Part shown: positions 32,681-42,680 of the stretch, one piece after another
Layout of the letters: every line of letters begins with the position of its first letter
How positions within the stretch are numbered: the first letter of the stretch is position 1
Assembly: GCF_029024965.1 (NCBI RefSeq)
Contig: NZ_CP118982.1
Span: 2,542,001 to 2,606,000, forward strand
Length of the DNA stretch: 64,000 nucleotides
DNA from: Staphylococcus equorum
Lineage (GTDB): Bacteria; Bacillota; Bacilli; Staphylococcales; Staphylococcaceae
Direction: 5' to 3'
Made by a program: the position numbers and the translations under genes
The notes under the pieces: model-generated
Database searches by the model: none
What the model was told of the DNA's origin: nothing
Seen by the model: only the letters and a program-made list of their open reading frames with translations

Positions 32681-35600
32681 TTAGAAATTATTTTTTGTAT
32701 GATTAATCATTATATTTAATGTATTTTCACTTGTTGGTTCCCACTGGAAATTCAATTTTTCTAGTATGAAATTAGTTTTATAATCCAAAATTTCAAAATG
32801 TGCTTTATTAAATAATGTATTGTCTAAGATACCTGTATGCAGTAGAAATGCATTGACTTCATCACTCATTACACCAAGATTTATACATTCCATTAAGTGA
32901 TCCAAAAAAGCATCCCAATAAACAGCTTCTATATAATGGTTGTTCTCATTATATACTGCCATTAATTTCTGGAGTGATAAGCGCTTGTTGTTATAAATGT
33001 GATGGATTTCATTGCTTAATTGATCATTCAATATTAATTTATTACATGCTTTTGCAGCTTGGTCCACATGAGTAAATTCTAAGTCATCTTCTTCGAGCCT
33101 TGGAAACTTTTGAAGCATCTTGAATGATTTTATAACACTATAAAAAGCATTGTTTTCTTCATTTTTTTGAAAAATTCCTGTTCTAGAGTCACATTGTAAG
33201 TTACCTAGTCTATAAATGTTCGTCTCAATGCCTTCTTCACGATAAGCAATAAGTAATTTTTCAGCTTCTATTTTACTATCAATATAAATATTATTTGGTT
33301 TTTGAGAAATATCCACGTCATATTCAGAAAAAGTACTACTATCTTTATCCTCTATACTGCCTGAAGCTATACTAATTGTAGACATATGGTGAATTTCTTT
33401 TTTATTTTTATCTTTTGCAAACGATATTAAGTTGTGGATTGATTTAACATTTGTGTTATAAGAAGACTCTTCTGTCGCAAAATGATTTACATTTGCTGCT
33501 GCATTTATAATAATATCTATATTATTTACTAAATAATCATAATTGCTATTAGAAAAACCTAAATATTTTGATTCAATATCGCCCTCTACAAAATGAATAC
33601 GACTCAAATCCTCTGTTTTTAATTGAGAATTAAAGTAATAGAACCAATTGTTATTTAATTTGTTCTCACCACTTATTTTTTCACTATTTCTCACTAAGAC
33701 ATAAATAATTAAATCTTTACGTTCTAGTAGATCTTTTAATATATGGATACCTAAATAACCTGTAGCTCCTGTCAATAATATTTGTTTATCTGATTTAACT
33801 ACATCTTTATCAATAAATTTATAATTTTCATTACTTTTCACTTTGTAATCATTGATTTCAGATATAAAGTCACTATTAAAATGATGTTCATTCTTAACAT
33901 TCGGAATTTTTAATGCGTCTAATTTTGTCATTACATTCATTTCTTCACGTTCAACCAACGCTTTACTTATAGATGCAATGGTCTGTAACTCAAAGATGTC
34001 TTTAATTGATATATTATATGATTTAGATATTAAAGATGTTAACTTTATAGCCTTAAGTGAATCTCCTCCCATTTCGAAGAAATTATCATGAATACTAATT
34101 TGATCCACATGTAATACTGCTTCAAACGTTTTTGCTACAGCACTTTCCATATCATTTGTCGGCGCTACATATACTTTACTTTCAACTTTAATTTCTGGTA
34201 AAGCTTTTTTATTCAGCTTTCCATTTGAAGTTACTGGCAGTTCATCAAGTTGCGTCATATATGCAGGTATCATATAATCTGGTAACTTTTGACCTAAAGA
34301 TGTTTTTAAAGATCCAAAATCAAGTGAGTCATCTGATACTAAATACGCACAAATAGATAGTTCATTATCAACCATCGGTCTCGCTACAATCGCTACATCA
34401 TTGATATGAGTATGTTGTCTTAAAATACTTTCTATTTCACCCAATTCAATACGATAACCGCGTATTTTAACTTGTTCATCTATACGGCCTATATAAATAA
34501 TATTGCCGTCGCCATTCCATTTCGCTAAATCTCCCGTACGATATAATTTACCTTTCCCAAATGGATTATCAATAAATTTCTCTTGTGTTAATTCAGGACG
34601 ATTTAAATAACCTGCTGTGACACCGACACCTGCAATACAAAGTTCACCAGGCACTCCGATACCCATTATATTATTATCTTCATTTAAAATATAAGCTTGA
34701 ATATTGGAGATTGGTTTGCCGATTGGAATCGAATCATATGTTTTATGATTTTCACAGTCAAAACTTGTTACGTCAACGGTTGTTTCAGTAGGGCCATATA
34801 GGTTGAGTAAGGCAGTATTGTTTTTATTTCCAATAAAATGATTAAAGTCATTAACTTGTTCCGGTTTTAATGCTTCTCCACTAGCTAAAACATATTTTAG
34901 TTTCGAAATGGCTTGTGCGTTGTTTGTAGATTTAATAAAATTAACAAACATATTTAACATCGACGGCACGAAGTGAACCATCGCTACTGAGTAACCTTCT
35001 AATAATTCAGTTATTTTTTCAGGGTTCCCTTCTTCTCCAGAAGGTAGTAGAACAATTTGACTACCAAGCATTGCCCAGCCAAAGATTTCCCATACTGAAA
35101 CATCGAATGTATAAGGCGTTTTAAATAATATTGTATCTTCACCATCGACATTATATTTATTTATCACCCAGTTTAAACGGTTCATAACGCCTTCACTATG
35201 CGCCATAACGCCCTTCGGTTTTCCAGTTGTACCTGAAGTATAAATAACATACATTAAGTTAGACTCATCTGAAATTTGTTTTAAATTAGAAGTTGGGAAT
35301 GCTTCTAACCTTGTTGTTTCAGTTAAATCAATGACTTTATTTCCATAATTTATAGCTTCATCTAATTCTCGATCTGTTAATAAAACCTTCGGTTGACTAT
35401 CTTCTAAAATATAATTAATGCGGTCAATTGGGTACTTAGGATCGATTGGAACATAAGCACCACCTGCTTTTAAAATCCCATAAATACCAATAATCGTTTC
35501 AAGTTGTCGATCCATAATTAAGGCAATTAAACTGTTAGCTCCAACACCTTCAGCTCTTAATTGATAGGCAAGCTGATTCGCACGTGCGTTTAACTCATCA

Positions 35601-38600
35601 TAATTTAAACTTTCACCTTCATACGTAATGGCTGTTTGATAAGGCGTTGCTTTCACTTGTTTTTCAAAACGCTCTACAAATGTTTCCTTATTATTTAAAC
35701 TAGCCTCTGTATCATTAAATTTATCAAAAATAACTGCTTTTTCTTCTTTAGTTATCATCTCAATCTCAGTCATTTTTTGAGAAGGATCCTTTGTAATTTC
35801 AACTAAAATTTCCATAAAGTGTTTCAACATACGCTCTATCGTCGCTTTACTAAATAATTCACTTGCATATTCTAATGAAACTTTATACCCTTCATTTTCT
35901 TCAATTGTCATACTCAAATCAAATTTCGCATTTGTATGTGATGCTTCTTTAATTTCAACAGACCAATCATTAATTTCAAATGCTTGATTATCATTATTTT
36001 GTAAGGCGAATAATACATCGAATAAAGGATTACGACTTAAATCGCTTCTTTCTACTACTTCTTCTACTAAATCTTCGAGTGGATACTCTTGATTATCAAA
36101 AGCTTTTATAGAAAGGTTTTTCACTTCTGACAATAGTTGCTCGAACGATTTATCCCGTTCTGGATAGCTTCTCATTGCCAACGTGTTAACAAACATACCT
36201 AATATATCTTCGGTATCTTTATGTGTTCTTCCGGAGACAGGGCTACCAATGACTATATCTTCTTGCCTACTATATTTATGAAGTAATACCATAAATGATG
36301 CCGATAAAATCATGTAATCTGTACTACCTGTTGTTTGCGCAAGCTGATGAATCGCTTTCTTAGTTTCATTAGGCATGTGCATTGACATTGTTCTACCTTT
36401 AAAACTTTGCTGTTTAAGTCTAGGGTAATCATAAGGTAAATCTAAAACAGGTGCTTCCTTTTCAAATTGTGATAACCAAAATGAACGTTGTTGACTTAAA
36501 TCACGTTCACGCATCCATTCACTATAGTCTCTATAACGTATTTTCAATTCTTCTAATGCTTGGTTTTGATACAATCTCGAAAAATCTTTGATAATAATAT
36601 TAATAGATAGACCATCTGAAATGATATGGTGCATATCAAATAATAAGAGATATTTTTGTTCGTCACTTTTCACTACTTTTACTCTTAATAGCGGCGCCTG
36701 TGCTAAGTCAAATGGACTTACAAATTCACTTAACAGAGTATCATCGTTAACTTCCATTTCCTCTTCATAATCTATATTTATAGATACACTATCCTCAATA
36801 ATTTGAACAGGTTCTCCTTCAAACACTTCAAAACGTGTCCTTAAAATTTCATGATGGTTAATTAAACTCTGAAAAGCAAAACGTACACGTTCAATATCTA
36901 CTTCACCTTTAATTTCAAATATTCCAGGCATATTGTAAGCCGTTTGTCCCTCTGTCATTTCATTTAAAACATATAATCTCTTCTGTTGTGAAGACACGTA
37001 ATAAGCGGATTTATCTTCAGCTTGTGGAATATCTTGAATATTCGTATGGTCTTCACTATTTTTTATAAACTCAGCTAATTGGGCAACCGTTGGTTTCTCA
37101 AAGATAATTTTTAATGGTAATCTGATTCCAATATAATGTTCAATTTCATTGATTACACTAATGGCTTTAAGTGAATGTCCTCCCATTTCGAAGAAATTAT
37201 CATGAATACTAACTTGATCCACATGTAATACTGCTTCAAACGTTTCTGCTACAGCGCTTTCCATATCATTTGTCGGCGCTACATATACTTTACTTTCAAC
37301 TTTAATTTCTGGTAAAGCTTTTTTATTCAGCTTTCCATTTGAAGTTACTGGCAGTTCATCAAGTTGCGTCATATATGCAGGTATCATATAATCTGGTAAC
37401 TTTTGACCTAAAGATGTTTTTAAAGATCCAAAATCAAGTGAGTCATCTGATACTAAATACGCACAAATAGATAGTTCATTATCAACCATCGGTCTCGCTA
37501 CAATCGCTACATCATTGATATGAGTATGTTGTCTTAAAATACTTTCTATTTCACCCAATTCAATACGATAACCGCGTATTTTAACTTGTTCATCTATACG
37601 GCCTATATAAATAATATTGCCGTCGCCATTCCATTTCGCTAAATCTCCCGTACGATATAATTTACCTTTCCCAAATGGATTATCAATAAATTTCTCTTGT
37701 GTTAATTCAGGACGATTTAAATAACCTGCTGTGACACCGACACCTGCAATACAAAGTTCACCAGGCACTCCGATACCCATTATATTATTATCTTCATTTA
37801 AAATATAAGCTTGAATATTGGAGATTGGTTTGCCGATTGGAATCGAATCATATGTTTTATGATTTTCACAGTCAAAACTTGTTACGTCAACGGTTGTTTC
37901 AGTAGGGCCATATAGGTTGAGTAAGGCAGTATTGTTTTTATTTCCAATAAAATGATTAAAGTCATTAACTTGTTCCGGTTTTAATGCTTCTCCACTAGCT
38001 AAAACATATTTTAGTTTCGAAATGGCTTGTGCGTTGTTTGTAGATTTAATAAAATTAACAAACATATTTAACATCGACGGCACGAAGTGAACCATCGCTA
38101 CTGAGTAACCTTCTAATAATTCAGTTATTTTTTCAGGGTTCCCTTCTTCTCCAGAAGGTAGTAGAACAATTTGACTACCAAGCATTGCCCAGCCAAAGAT
38201 TTCCCATACTGAAACATCGAATGTATAAGGCGTTTTAAATAATATTGTATCTTCACCATCGACATTATATTTATTTATCACCCAGTTTAAACGGTTCATA
38301 ACGCCTTCACTATGCGCCATAACGCCCTTCGGTTTTCCAGTTGTACCTGAAGTATAAATAACATACATTAAGTTAGACTCATCTGAAATTTGTTTTAAAT
38401 TAGAAGTTGGGAATGCTTCTAACCTTGTTGTTTCAGTTAAATCAATGACTTTATTTCCATAATTTATAGCTTCATCTAATTCTCGATCTGTTAATAAAAC
38501 CTTCGGTTGACTATCTTCTAAAATATAATTAATGCGGTCAATTGGGTACTTAGGATCGATTGGAACATAAGCACCACCTGCTTTTAAAATCCCATAAATA

Positions 38601-40129
38601 CCAATAATCGTTTCAAGTTGTCGATCCATAATTAAGGCAATTAAACTGTTAGCTCCAACACCTTCAGCTCTTAATTGATAGGCAAGCTGATTCGCACGTG
38701 CGTTTAACTCATCATAATTTAAACTTTCACCTTCATACGTAATGGCTGTTTGATAAGGCGTTGCTTTCACTTGTTTTTCAAAACGCTCTACAAATGTTTC
38801 CTTATTATTTAAACTAGCCTCTGTATCATTAAATTCATTTAAAATTGTATATTTCTCATTTTCATCCAATATCTCTATATTTTTGATTTTTGTATTTGGA
38901 TTTTCTATTGCCTTATCCATGATTTTTAAAATAATATTATGTAAATCTATAATTTCTTTCTCATTCACAATAGCTGTTTGATAATCATAATCTACAGTTA
39001 AAGTGTTCTTTCGATTTCTATTACTAATATTCACAGTTAATGGCGCGTTATTTGAGCCATTTTCTATCCATTCATCTGAATAAACATTTTTTAAAACTTC
39101 ATGACTGTATTGAGTATTTTGGTAAGAGATCAGACAGTCTAATAGTCCTTTTTGCCCACCACTATCTTCTACTATATTTCTATAAGGGTATTTTCTATGC
39201 TTTAATATATTGAAGGTTTCATATTTTGTTTGAGTTAATAAATCAGATATAGAATAATCACTAGAGACATCAATTATAATTGGCAACGCCCTTGAAAATA
39301 CTCCTGTAACTCCTTTTTCTGCTTTTTTATTTCTATTATGCATTATCGACCCAACTGAAATTTTTTTCGATGCCGTTTTTTTATATTTTATAATAATCAT
39401 CATAGCAGAGAATAAATTATTAATACTTATATTATTTTTTTCACAAAATTCGTGTATTCTATGGGTTTCAATATCAGACAAACTATAACTTTTTCTATTA
39501 CTATGACCATTATTATCACTATTTTTCTCGAATAATTCATTGTCTTCTAAATTTTCAGTCTTTTTCAACCAGAAAGATTTATCTTTTTCAAATCTTTTAG
39601 TATTTTTATATTCTATTTCTTCTTCGATGTAATCAAAATATGTAGATTCTATTTCCTTGCTATTCGGTCCATCATTTAAATATTTACTTATTGTATTTGC
39701 AGCTACTGTTATACTCCATGCATCTGAAATGACATGATGTTCCATCAAAAATATTCCGATTTTTCCAGTAGGTAATTTCACTATTTTAAAGTCAAATAAG
39801 TCACTATCTGTTGAAAATAAATTTTTGCGTGCTTGTTCATTAATCCATTTGGTATACCCTACTTGATTATTCTTAAAGTCAACAAAATCAAATTTTTTGT
39901 CTTTATGTTCACTAATATATTGTTTATATTCACTCTTCACTTTTTTCAATTTAATTCTATAAGTTTCATGTGTTTTTATTAGATTATTTAATGCTTTTTC
40001 TATTTCTTCTATTTTAATACCAGGTTTAATATAAATAATAACTGATATATTATTAATACTATTATTTTCATAATATTCTTGTAGTTGAATAATCTCAGTT
40101 TGTGCATCTGATAAATTAATTGTTTCCAT
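32681..40129 (-). CDS. Dimodular NRPS C-A-T-C-A-T-R, both A domains with serine-type code
   Basis: A 2482-residue nonribosomal peptide synthetase. Domains in order: C1 about 5-425 (EHHVISDAWS, His130); A1 about 432-945; T1 (GGHSLKAI, Ser986); C2 about 1045-1465 (MHHIISDGLS); A2 about 1470-1985; T2 (GGDSLKAI, Ser2024); terminal thioester reductase about 2110-2482 (TGATGYLG, YxxxK near 2285). The A-domain pocket residues read by alignment to PheA are D-V-W-H-L-S-L-V-D-K, one change from the serine code DVWHLSLIDK, and they are the same in both modules. AusA of S. aureus is A-T-C-A-T-R with Val and Tyr/Phe; this protein has an extra N-terminal C domain and different pockets. The predicted product is an N-acylated or free Ser-Ser aldehyde, which could cyclise to a pyrazinone. 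The upstream Sfp-type gene would activate the carriers. Confidence 0.93.
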   Translation of the reverse strand: METINLSDAQTEIIQLQEYYENNSINNISVIIYIKPGIKIEEIEKALNNLIKTHETYRIKLKKVKSEYKQYISEHKDKKFDFVDFKNNQVGYTKWINEQARKNLFSTDSDLFDFKIVKLPTGKIGIFLMEHHVISDAWSITVAANTISKYLNDGPNSKEIESTYFDYIEEEIEYKNTKRFEKDKSFWLKKTENLEDNELFEKNSDNNGHSNRKSYSLSDIETHRIHEFCEKNNISINNLFSAMMIIIKYKKTASKKISVGSIMHNRNKKAEKGVTGVFSRALPIIIDVSSDYSISDLLTQTKYETFNILKHRKYPYRNIVEDSGGQKGLLDCLISYQNTQYSHEVLKNVYSDEWIENGSNNAPLTVNISNRNRKNTLTVDYDYQTAIVNEKEIIDLHNIILKIMDKAIENPNTKIKNIEILDENEKYTILNEFNDTEASLNNKETFVERFEKQVKATPYQTAITYEGESLNYDELNARANQLAYQLRAEGVGANSLIALIMDRQLETIIGIYGILKAGGAYVPIDPKYPIDRINYILEDSQPKVLLTDRELDEAINYGNKVIDLTETTRLEAFPTSNLKQISDESNLMYVIYTSGTTGKPKGVMAHSEGVMNRLNWVINKYNVDGEDTILFKTPYTFDVSVWEIFGWAMLGSQIVLLPSGEEGNPEKITELLEGYSVAMVHFVPSMLNMFVNFIKSTNNAQAISKLKYVLASGEALKPEQVNDFNHFIGNKNNTALLNLYGPTETTVDVTSFDCENHKTYDSIPIGKPISNIQAYILNEDNNIMGIGVPGELCIAGVGVTAGYLNRPELTQEKFIDNPFGKGKLYRTGDLAKWNGDGNIIYIGRIDEQVKIRGYRIELGEIESILRQHTHINDVAIVARPMVDNELSICAYLVSDDSLDFGSLKTSLGQKLPDYMIPAYMTQLDELPVTSNGKLNKKALPEIKVESKVYVAPTNDMESAVAETFEAVLHVDQVSIHDNFFEMGGHSLKAISVINEIEHYIGIRLPLKIIFEKPTVAQLAEFIKNSEDHTNIQDIPQAEDKSAYYVSSQQKRLYVLNEMTEGQTAYNMPGIFEIKGEVDIERVRFAFQSLINHHEILRTRFEVFEGEPVQIIEDSVSINIDYEEEMEVNDDTLLSEFVSPFDLAQAPLLRVKVVKSDEQKYLLLFDMHHIISDGLSINIIIKDFSRLYQNQALEELKIRYRDYSEWMRERDLSQQRSFWLSQFEKEAPVLDLPYDYPRLKQQSFKGRTMSMHMPNETKKAIHQLAQTTGSTDYMILSASFMVLLHKYSRQEDIVIGSPVSGRTHKDTEDILGMFVNTLAMRSYPERDKSFEQLLSEVKNLSIKAFDNQEYPLEDLVEEVVERSDLSRNPLFDVLFALQNNDNQAFEINDWSVEIKEASHTNAKFDLSMTIEENEGYKVSLEYASELFSKATIERMLKHFMEILVEITKDPSQKMTEIEMITKEEKAVIFDKFNDTEASLNNKETFVERFEKQVKATPYQTAITYEGESLNYDELNARANQLAYQLRAEGVGANSLIALIMDRQLETIIGIYGILKAGGAYVPIDPKYPIDRINYILEDSQPKVLLTDRELDEAINYGNKVIDLTETTRLEAFPTSNLKQISDESNLMYVIYTSGTTGKPKGVMAHSEGVMNRLNWVINKYNVDGEDTILFKTPYTFDVSVWEIFGWAMLGSQIVLLPSGEEGNPEKITELLEGYSVAMVHFVPSMLNMFVNFIKSTNNAQAISKLKYVLASGEALKPEQVNDFNHFIGNKNNTALLNLYGPTETTVDVTSFDCENHKTYDSIPIGKPISNIQAYILNEDNNIMGIGVPGELCIAGVGVTAGYLNRPELTQEKFIDNPFGKGKLYRTGDLAKWNGDGNIIYIGRIDEQVKIRGYRIELGEIESILRQHTHINDVAIVARPMVDNELSICAYLVSDDSLDFGSLKTSLGQKLPDYMIPAYMTQLDELPVTSNGKLNKKALPEIKVESKVYVAPTNDMESAVAKTFEAVLHVDQISIHDNFFEMGGDSLKAIKLTSLISKSYNISIKDIFELQTIASISKALVEREEMNVMTKLDALKIPNVKNEHHFNSDFISEINDYKVKSNENYKFIDKDVVKSDKQILLTGATGYLGIHILKDLLERKDLIIYVLVRNSEKISGENKLNNNWFYYFNSQLKTEDLSRIHFVEGDIESKYLGFSNSNYDYLVNNIDIIINAAANVNHFATEESSYNTNVKSIHNLISFAKDKNKKEIHHMSTISIASGSIEDKDSSTFSEYDVDISQKPNNIYIDSKIEAEKLLIAYREEGIETNIYRLGNLQCDSRTGIFQKNEENNAFYSVIKSFKMLQKFPRLEEDDLEFTHVDQAAKACNKLILNDQLSNEIHHIYNNKRLSLQKLMAVYNENNHYIEAVYWDAFLDHLMECINLGVMSDEVNAFLLHTGILDNTLFNKAHFEILDYKTNFILEKLNFQWEPTSENTLNIMINHTKNNF
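34143..35721 (-). repeat. A2-T2 copy of a 1579-bp internal direct repeat
   Basis: From the first codons of the adenylation domain to the linker before the carrier core, this segment matches 37257-38835 with an offset of 3114 bases (1038 codons). I saw no mismatch where I compared them, including synonymous sites, while the flanks diverge sharply at 35722/38836. Four base differences appear in the next 100 bases toward the carrier (34042-34142), so the homology tapers there. Confidence 0.9.
37257..38835 (-). repeat. A1-T1 copy of the 1579-bp internal direct repeat
   Basis: Partner of 34143-35721. Both copies are in the same orientation within one gene, so recombination between them could delete or duplicate a 3114-base module in frame. 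Near-total identity implies recent duplication or ongoing gene conversion. Confidence 0.9.
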
Positions 40130-40327
40130 AATTAAACCCCCTTTTTTTATATCTTAAGATTAACATATTTTTTTAAAAAAATAACCTTTTATAACTTTTA
40201 TTATTATTAAAATAAAGGTTATAAAAAGTTATAGATTGTAAATATTTTGTAAATATTTTATTGAAATCAAAAAATAATATTAATTAAAACAAACGTAGTG
40301 TAAAAACAGCCTATAGGAGCAGCTGGT

Positions 40328-41005
40328 TTACAACACTTTAATAAGTGATTTTTTTATATTTTGATAAGTAACCAATTCAATATCAGGTTCGGTGATATTT
40401 TTGCAACAAACAGCTACTTTGTAATTTGCGATAATATCTAACAATAGAAAATGATTTGTAATAACTTGATTATTGAACGACAGTTTAATGTTTTGTTTCC
40501 TATTAAGATCAAAAGATAAATCTTGAATATTCAAATATAAACCCTGTCCTACAAATTTAATATAGCTCTCTTTTAAGCACCAAATCGAAAAGAAATTTTC
40601 TTTATTATTGCTCAGCTTAGCGCGTTCACTATCATGTGTTATATCATTAAACAGCTTCTTATTTATGTCTTCTATTTGTTCTATATCGACCCCTACTGAC
40701 GAATTGGAGATATAACAAGCCGCCCATTCATTTGAATGAGATAAATTAAAATGTACATTCTGTGCTTTTGCTAAAAAAGGTTTGCCATACTCATTTTCCT
40801 CAAAAATGAGTTCTTCAGGAGAAAATCCATAATCTTGTATCAGCGCATAATACAATAACAGTTCACTAACCAAAGCAAGCATTTTATCATTTTCAACATG
40901 TAACTTATGGATTCTGCTCCGCTTGTCGCCTTTTATACGATTTAAAAAACGTTTTTGTATAGCATCATAGTTTAAGTCACTAACATTTATTAAATATAAC
41001 TTCAT
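40328..41005 (-). CDS. Sfp-type 4'-phosphopantetheinyl transferase (AusB-like)
   Basis: A 225-residue Sfp/Gsp-family enzyme that attaches phosphopantetheine to carrier-domain serines. Motifs: NLSHSNEWAA, VGVDIEQIED (Mg-binding Asp and Glu) and FFSIWCLKESYIK (W..KE..K). The gene is upstream of the NRPS on the same strand with about 200 bases between them. It should act on Ser986 and Ser2024 of the NRPS. The same pairing is seen in ausAB, where the transferase gene accompanies ausA. Start at 41005 is the only well-placed ATG I see. Confidence 0.92.
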   Translation of the reverse strand: MKLYLINVSDLNYDAIQKRFLNRIKGDKRSRIHKLHVENDKMLALVSELLLYYALIQDYGFSPEELIFEENEYGKPFLAKAQNVHFNLSHSNEWAACYISNSSVGVDIEQIEDINKKLFNDITHDSERAKLSNNKENFFSIWCLKESYIKFVGQGLYLNIQDLSFDLNRKQNIKLSFNNQVITNHFLLLDIIANYKVAVCCKNITEPDIELVTYQNIKKSLIKVL

Positions 41006-41282
41006 CTATTTGCTCCATTCTAACTAGGTTTAATACATATCGATTTACAAAAATATACAATGATATAAAAAGTTATTAAAAATATTATATTATCATTTAC
41101 ATAATAACACGTGGAAATAATTTTGATATTAAATATTTTTTAAGATTTTGTTATTGTAATAATAATTTATATCATACAGATATATTGGTTTTAGAAGAAA
41201 CAAATTGATGGAAATAACAAAATATTATGTATACCCCCTTTTATATTGTATAGTGCGTATAAAAGAGTTAGGAGATGCTTGA

Positions 41283-41486
41283 ATGAAAGTTAACAAAATA
41301 ATTTATATGCTATTAGCCTTCTTTCTAGGTGGATTGGGCGTCCATAAATTTTACTCAAACAAAAGAAAAATAGGGATATTATATTTTGTGTTTTGTTGGA
41401 CTGGTATTCCTGAAATCATTGGTATCGTAGAGGCGATTTTAACTGTTTTTAAAAAGGCAGATAGTAATGGTGATATAACAGTATAA
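41283..41486 (+). CDS. TM2-domain membrane protein
   Basis: A 67-residue protein with two membrane helices and the TM2 signature LGGLGVHKFYSNKRKIGILY. TTAGGAG lies 7-13 bases before the ATG. Function of TM2 proteins in bacteria is not established. It is divergent from the phosphopantetheinyl transferase gene. The 277-base gap before it holds a promoter-like TATATTGTATAGT and nothing else seen. Confidence 0.85.
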   Translation: MKVNKIIYMLLAFFLGGLGVHKFYSNKRKIGILYFVFCWTGIPEIIGIVEAILTVFKKADSNGDITV

Positions 41487-41530
41487 AGAAATTTAAAATT
41501 CCAGTTCCCAAAGAATCTATTAATATAAAA

Positions 41531-41574
41531 AATAGCAGTGAAGTCCTCTATCATTATAGATTTCTTCACTGCTA
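41531..41574. terminator. Bidirectional terminator between TM2 and the flavin reductase
   Basis: ATAGCAGTGAAG and CTTCACTGCTAT form a long stem flanked by A and T runs. Confidence 0.85.
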
Positions 41575-41610
41575 TCTTCTTATGTTTTAATTTTATAACA
41601 ATTCAAACAT

Positions 41611-42315
41611 TTATATTGTTAAGAATTCTGAGCGTTGTTTCTCACGCTTATCAATTACAATTTGTGACGTTTTAACATCTAATTCTAATAATTTTTCGAT
41701 ATTTTGAGTTACGAATTCATCGCTTCCTACTATATAGAATAAGGCGTTTTTATCCATTGCAATATTTTCTAATTCTTCATAATATGATGCTCTACTATCC
41801 ACAAATTGTGATGTGAATTTTTTATCTGGTACAGACTTAAATATATCTGTAAATAAGAATTCTCTAGACGAATCAACATTTATAGAATGTATTTTATTAA
41901 CATCCTCAGCGTTCTCTAAATATTTAAGTACTATTGGTCTATATGTTGCCAAACCAACGCCAGAAGATAGTAAATACACATTTTTACTTTCTCTTTTTAG
42001 TGGAATATTTGAATGTGTTTTAAAAATTGCTACTTCCTGTCCAACTTCTAAATTATTTAAAATATTTTTAAACTCAGAACATTGTTTTCTTATTCTTGTA
42101 GTAATTCCAATTATATTCTCATTAGGAACGGTAGAAATCGACATATGGCGCACCAAGCTTTTATTTGGTTTTTCGCCTTCATTAAAGCCTTTTAAGCCCA
42201 TGTGTGTATGAGATCCTTCTTCCCAAGTAAATCCCTCTGGGCAATCAAGTAAATACGTTTTAATTTCAGACGTTTCATTAATAATCTTATTTATTTTAGT
42301 CCAATATATCTGCAT
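41611..42315 (-). CDS. FAD-dependent ferredoxin-reductase-like oxidoreductase, Fur-regulated
   Basis: A 234-residue protein of the ferredoxin-NADP reductase fold. The FAD-binding beta-barrel segment has RHMSIST (RxxS), and the pyridine nucleotide domain has LSSGVGLATYRP and YIVGSDEF. Proteins of this build reduce ferric siderophores or supply electrons to small carriers. A Fur box lies 56 bases upstream, so the gene should be induced by iron starvation. It is monocistronic, flanked by a terminator. It is not IruO, which is a larger thioredoxin-reductase-like enzyme. Substrate unknown. Confidence 0.78.
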   Translation of the reverse strand: MQIYWTKINKIINETSEIKTYLLDCPEGFTWEEGSHTHMGLKGFNEGEKPNKSLVRHMSISTVPNENIIGITTRIRKQCSEFKNILNNLEVGQEVAIFKTHSNIPLKRESKNVYLLSSGVGLATYRPIVLKYLENAEDVNKIHSINVDSSREFLFTDIFKSVPDKKFTSQFVDSRASYYEELENIAMDKNALFYIVGSDEFVTQNIEKLLELDVKTSQIVIDKREKQRSEFLTI

Positions 42316-42370
42316 TTATATATTCTCCTCATCATTTACGATTAAATCTATTTATATAATATACTCCAAA

Positions 42371-42385
42371 TGATAATAATTATCA
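42371..42385. promoter_or_regulatory. Fur box
   Basis: TGATAATAATTATCA is a perfect inverted repeat and matches the 7-1-7 Fur box exactly. It overlaps the expected -35 region of the flavin reductase gene. Confidence 0.88.
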
Positions 42386-42386
42386 A

Positions 42387-42497
42387 TTAAAGCATATTAC
42401 TGTTTATCGAAAATAATTTTACAGAAGTGATTTTCGCTATATTTAAAGCGTGAGTAGAAAAAAGGGCAGCTAACTCTCCTGTTGAATATATAGACAT
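42387..42497 (-). pseudogene. N-terminal remnant of a MerR-family regulator
   Basis: AGGAGGTGA lies 5 bases before ATG at 42497. The 36-codon reading opens MSIYSTGELAALF, the N-terminal helix of MerR-type regulators (YSTGELAKLC), but then departs (STHALNIAKIT) and lacks the rest of the helix-turn-helix. It reads into the Fur box of the next gene. Most likely the 5' stub of a deleted regulator; a genuine tiny peptide cannot be excluded. Confidence 0.5.
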
Positions 42498-42608
42498 ATT
42501 TTTCACCTCCTATTTTATTTAATAAACTATTACCCTGAGTAACAGTCAATATAAATAAACACTCTCATTATGTTTTCTACCAAATTATTTATGAAAAGTC
42601 GAAATATT

Positions 42609-42636
42609 TATACCCCTATACGGTATGTGTTATACT
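42609..42636 (+). promoter_or_regulatory. CsoR-type operator and promoter of copBL
   Basis: TATACCCCTATACGGTATG contains the GC-rich core of CsoR operators (TACCCC-TATA-CGGTA). TATACT at 42631-42636 is a good -10 box. The site sits in the spacer, so apo-CsoR encoded elsewhere would repress until copper binds. Confidence 0.78.
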
Positions 42637-42680
42637 AAAATCATCTTATTACCAATTCTATAAATATAGGGGGTTTTATT

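Noticed and set aside
32681..40129. Orthologue of AusA making aureusimines
   Set aside because: The additional N-terminal C domain and the serine-type pockets do not fit Val and Tyr/Phe loading.
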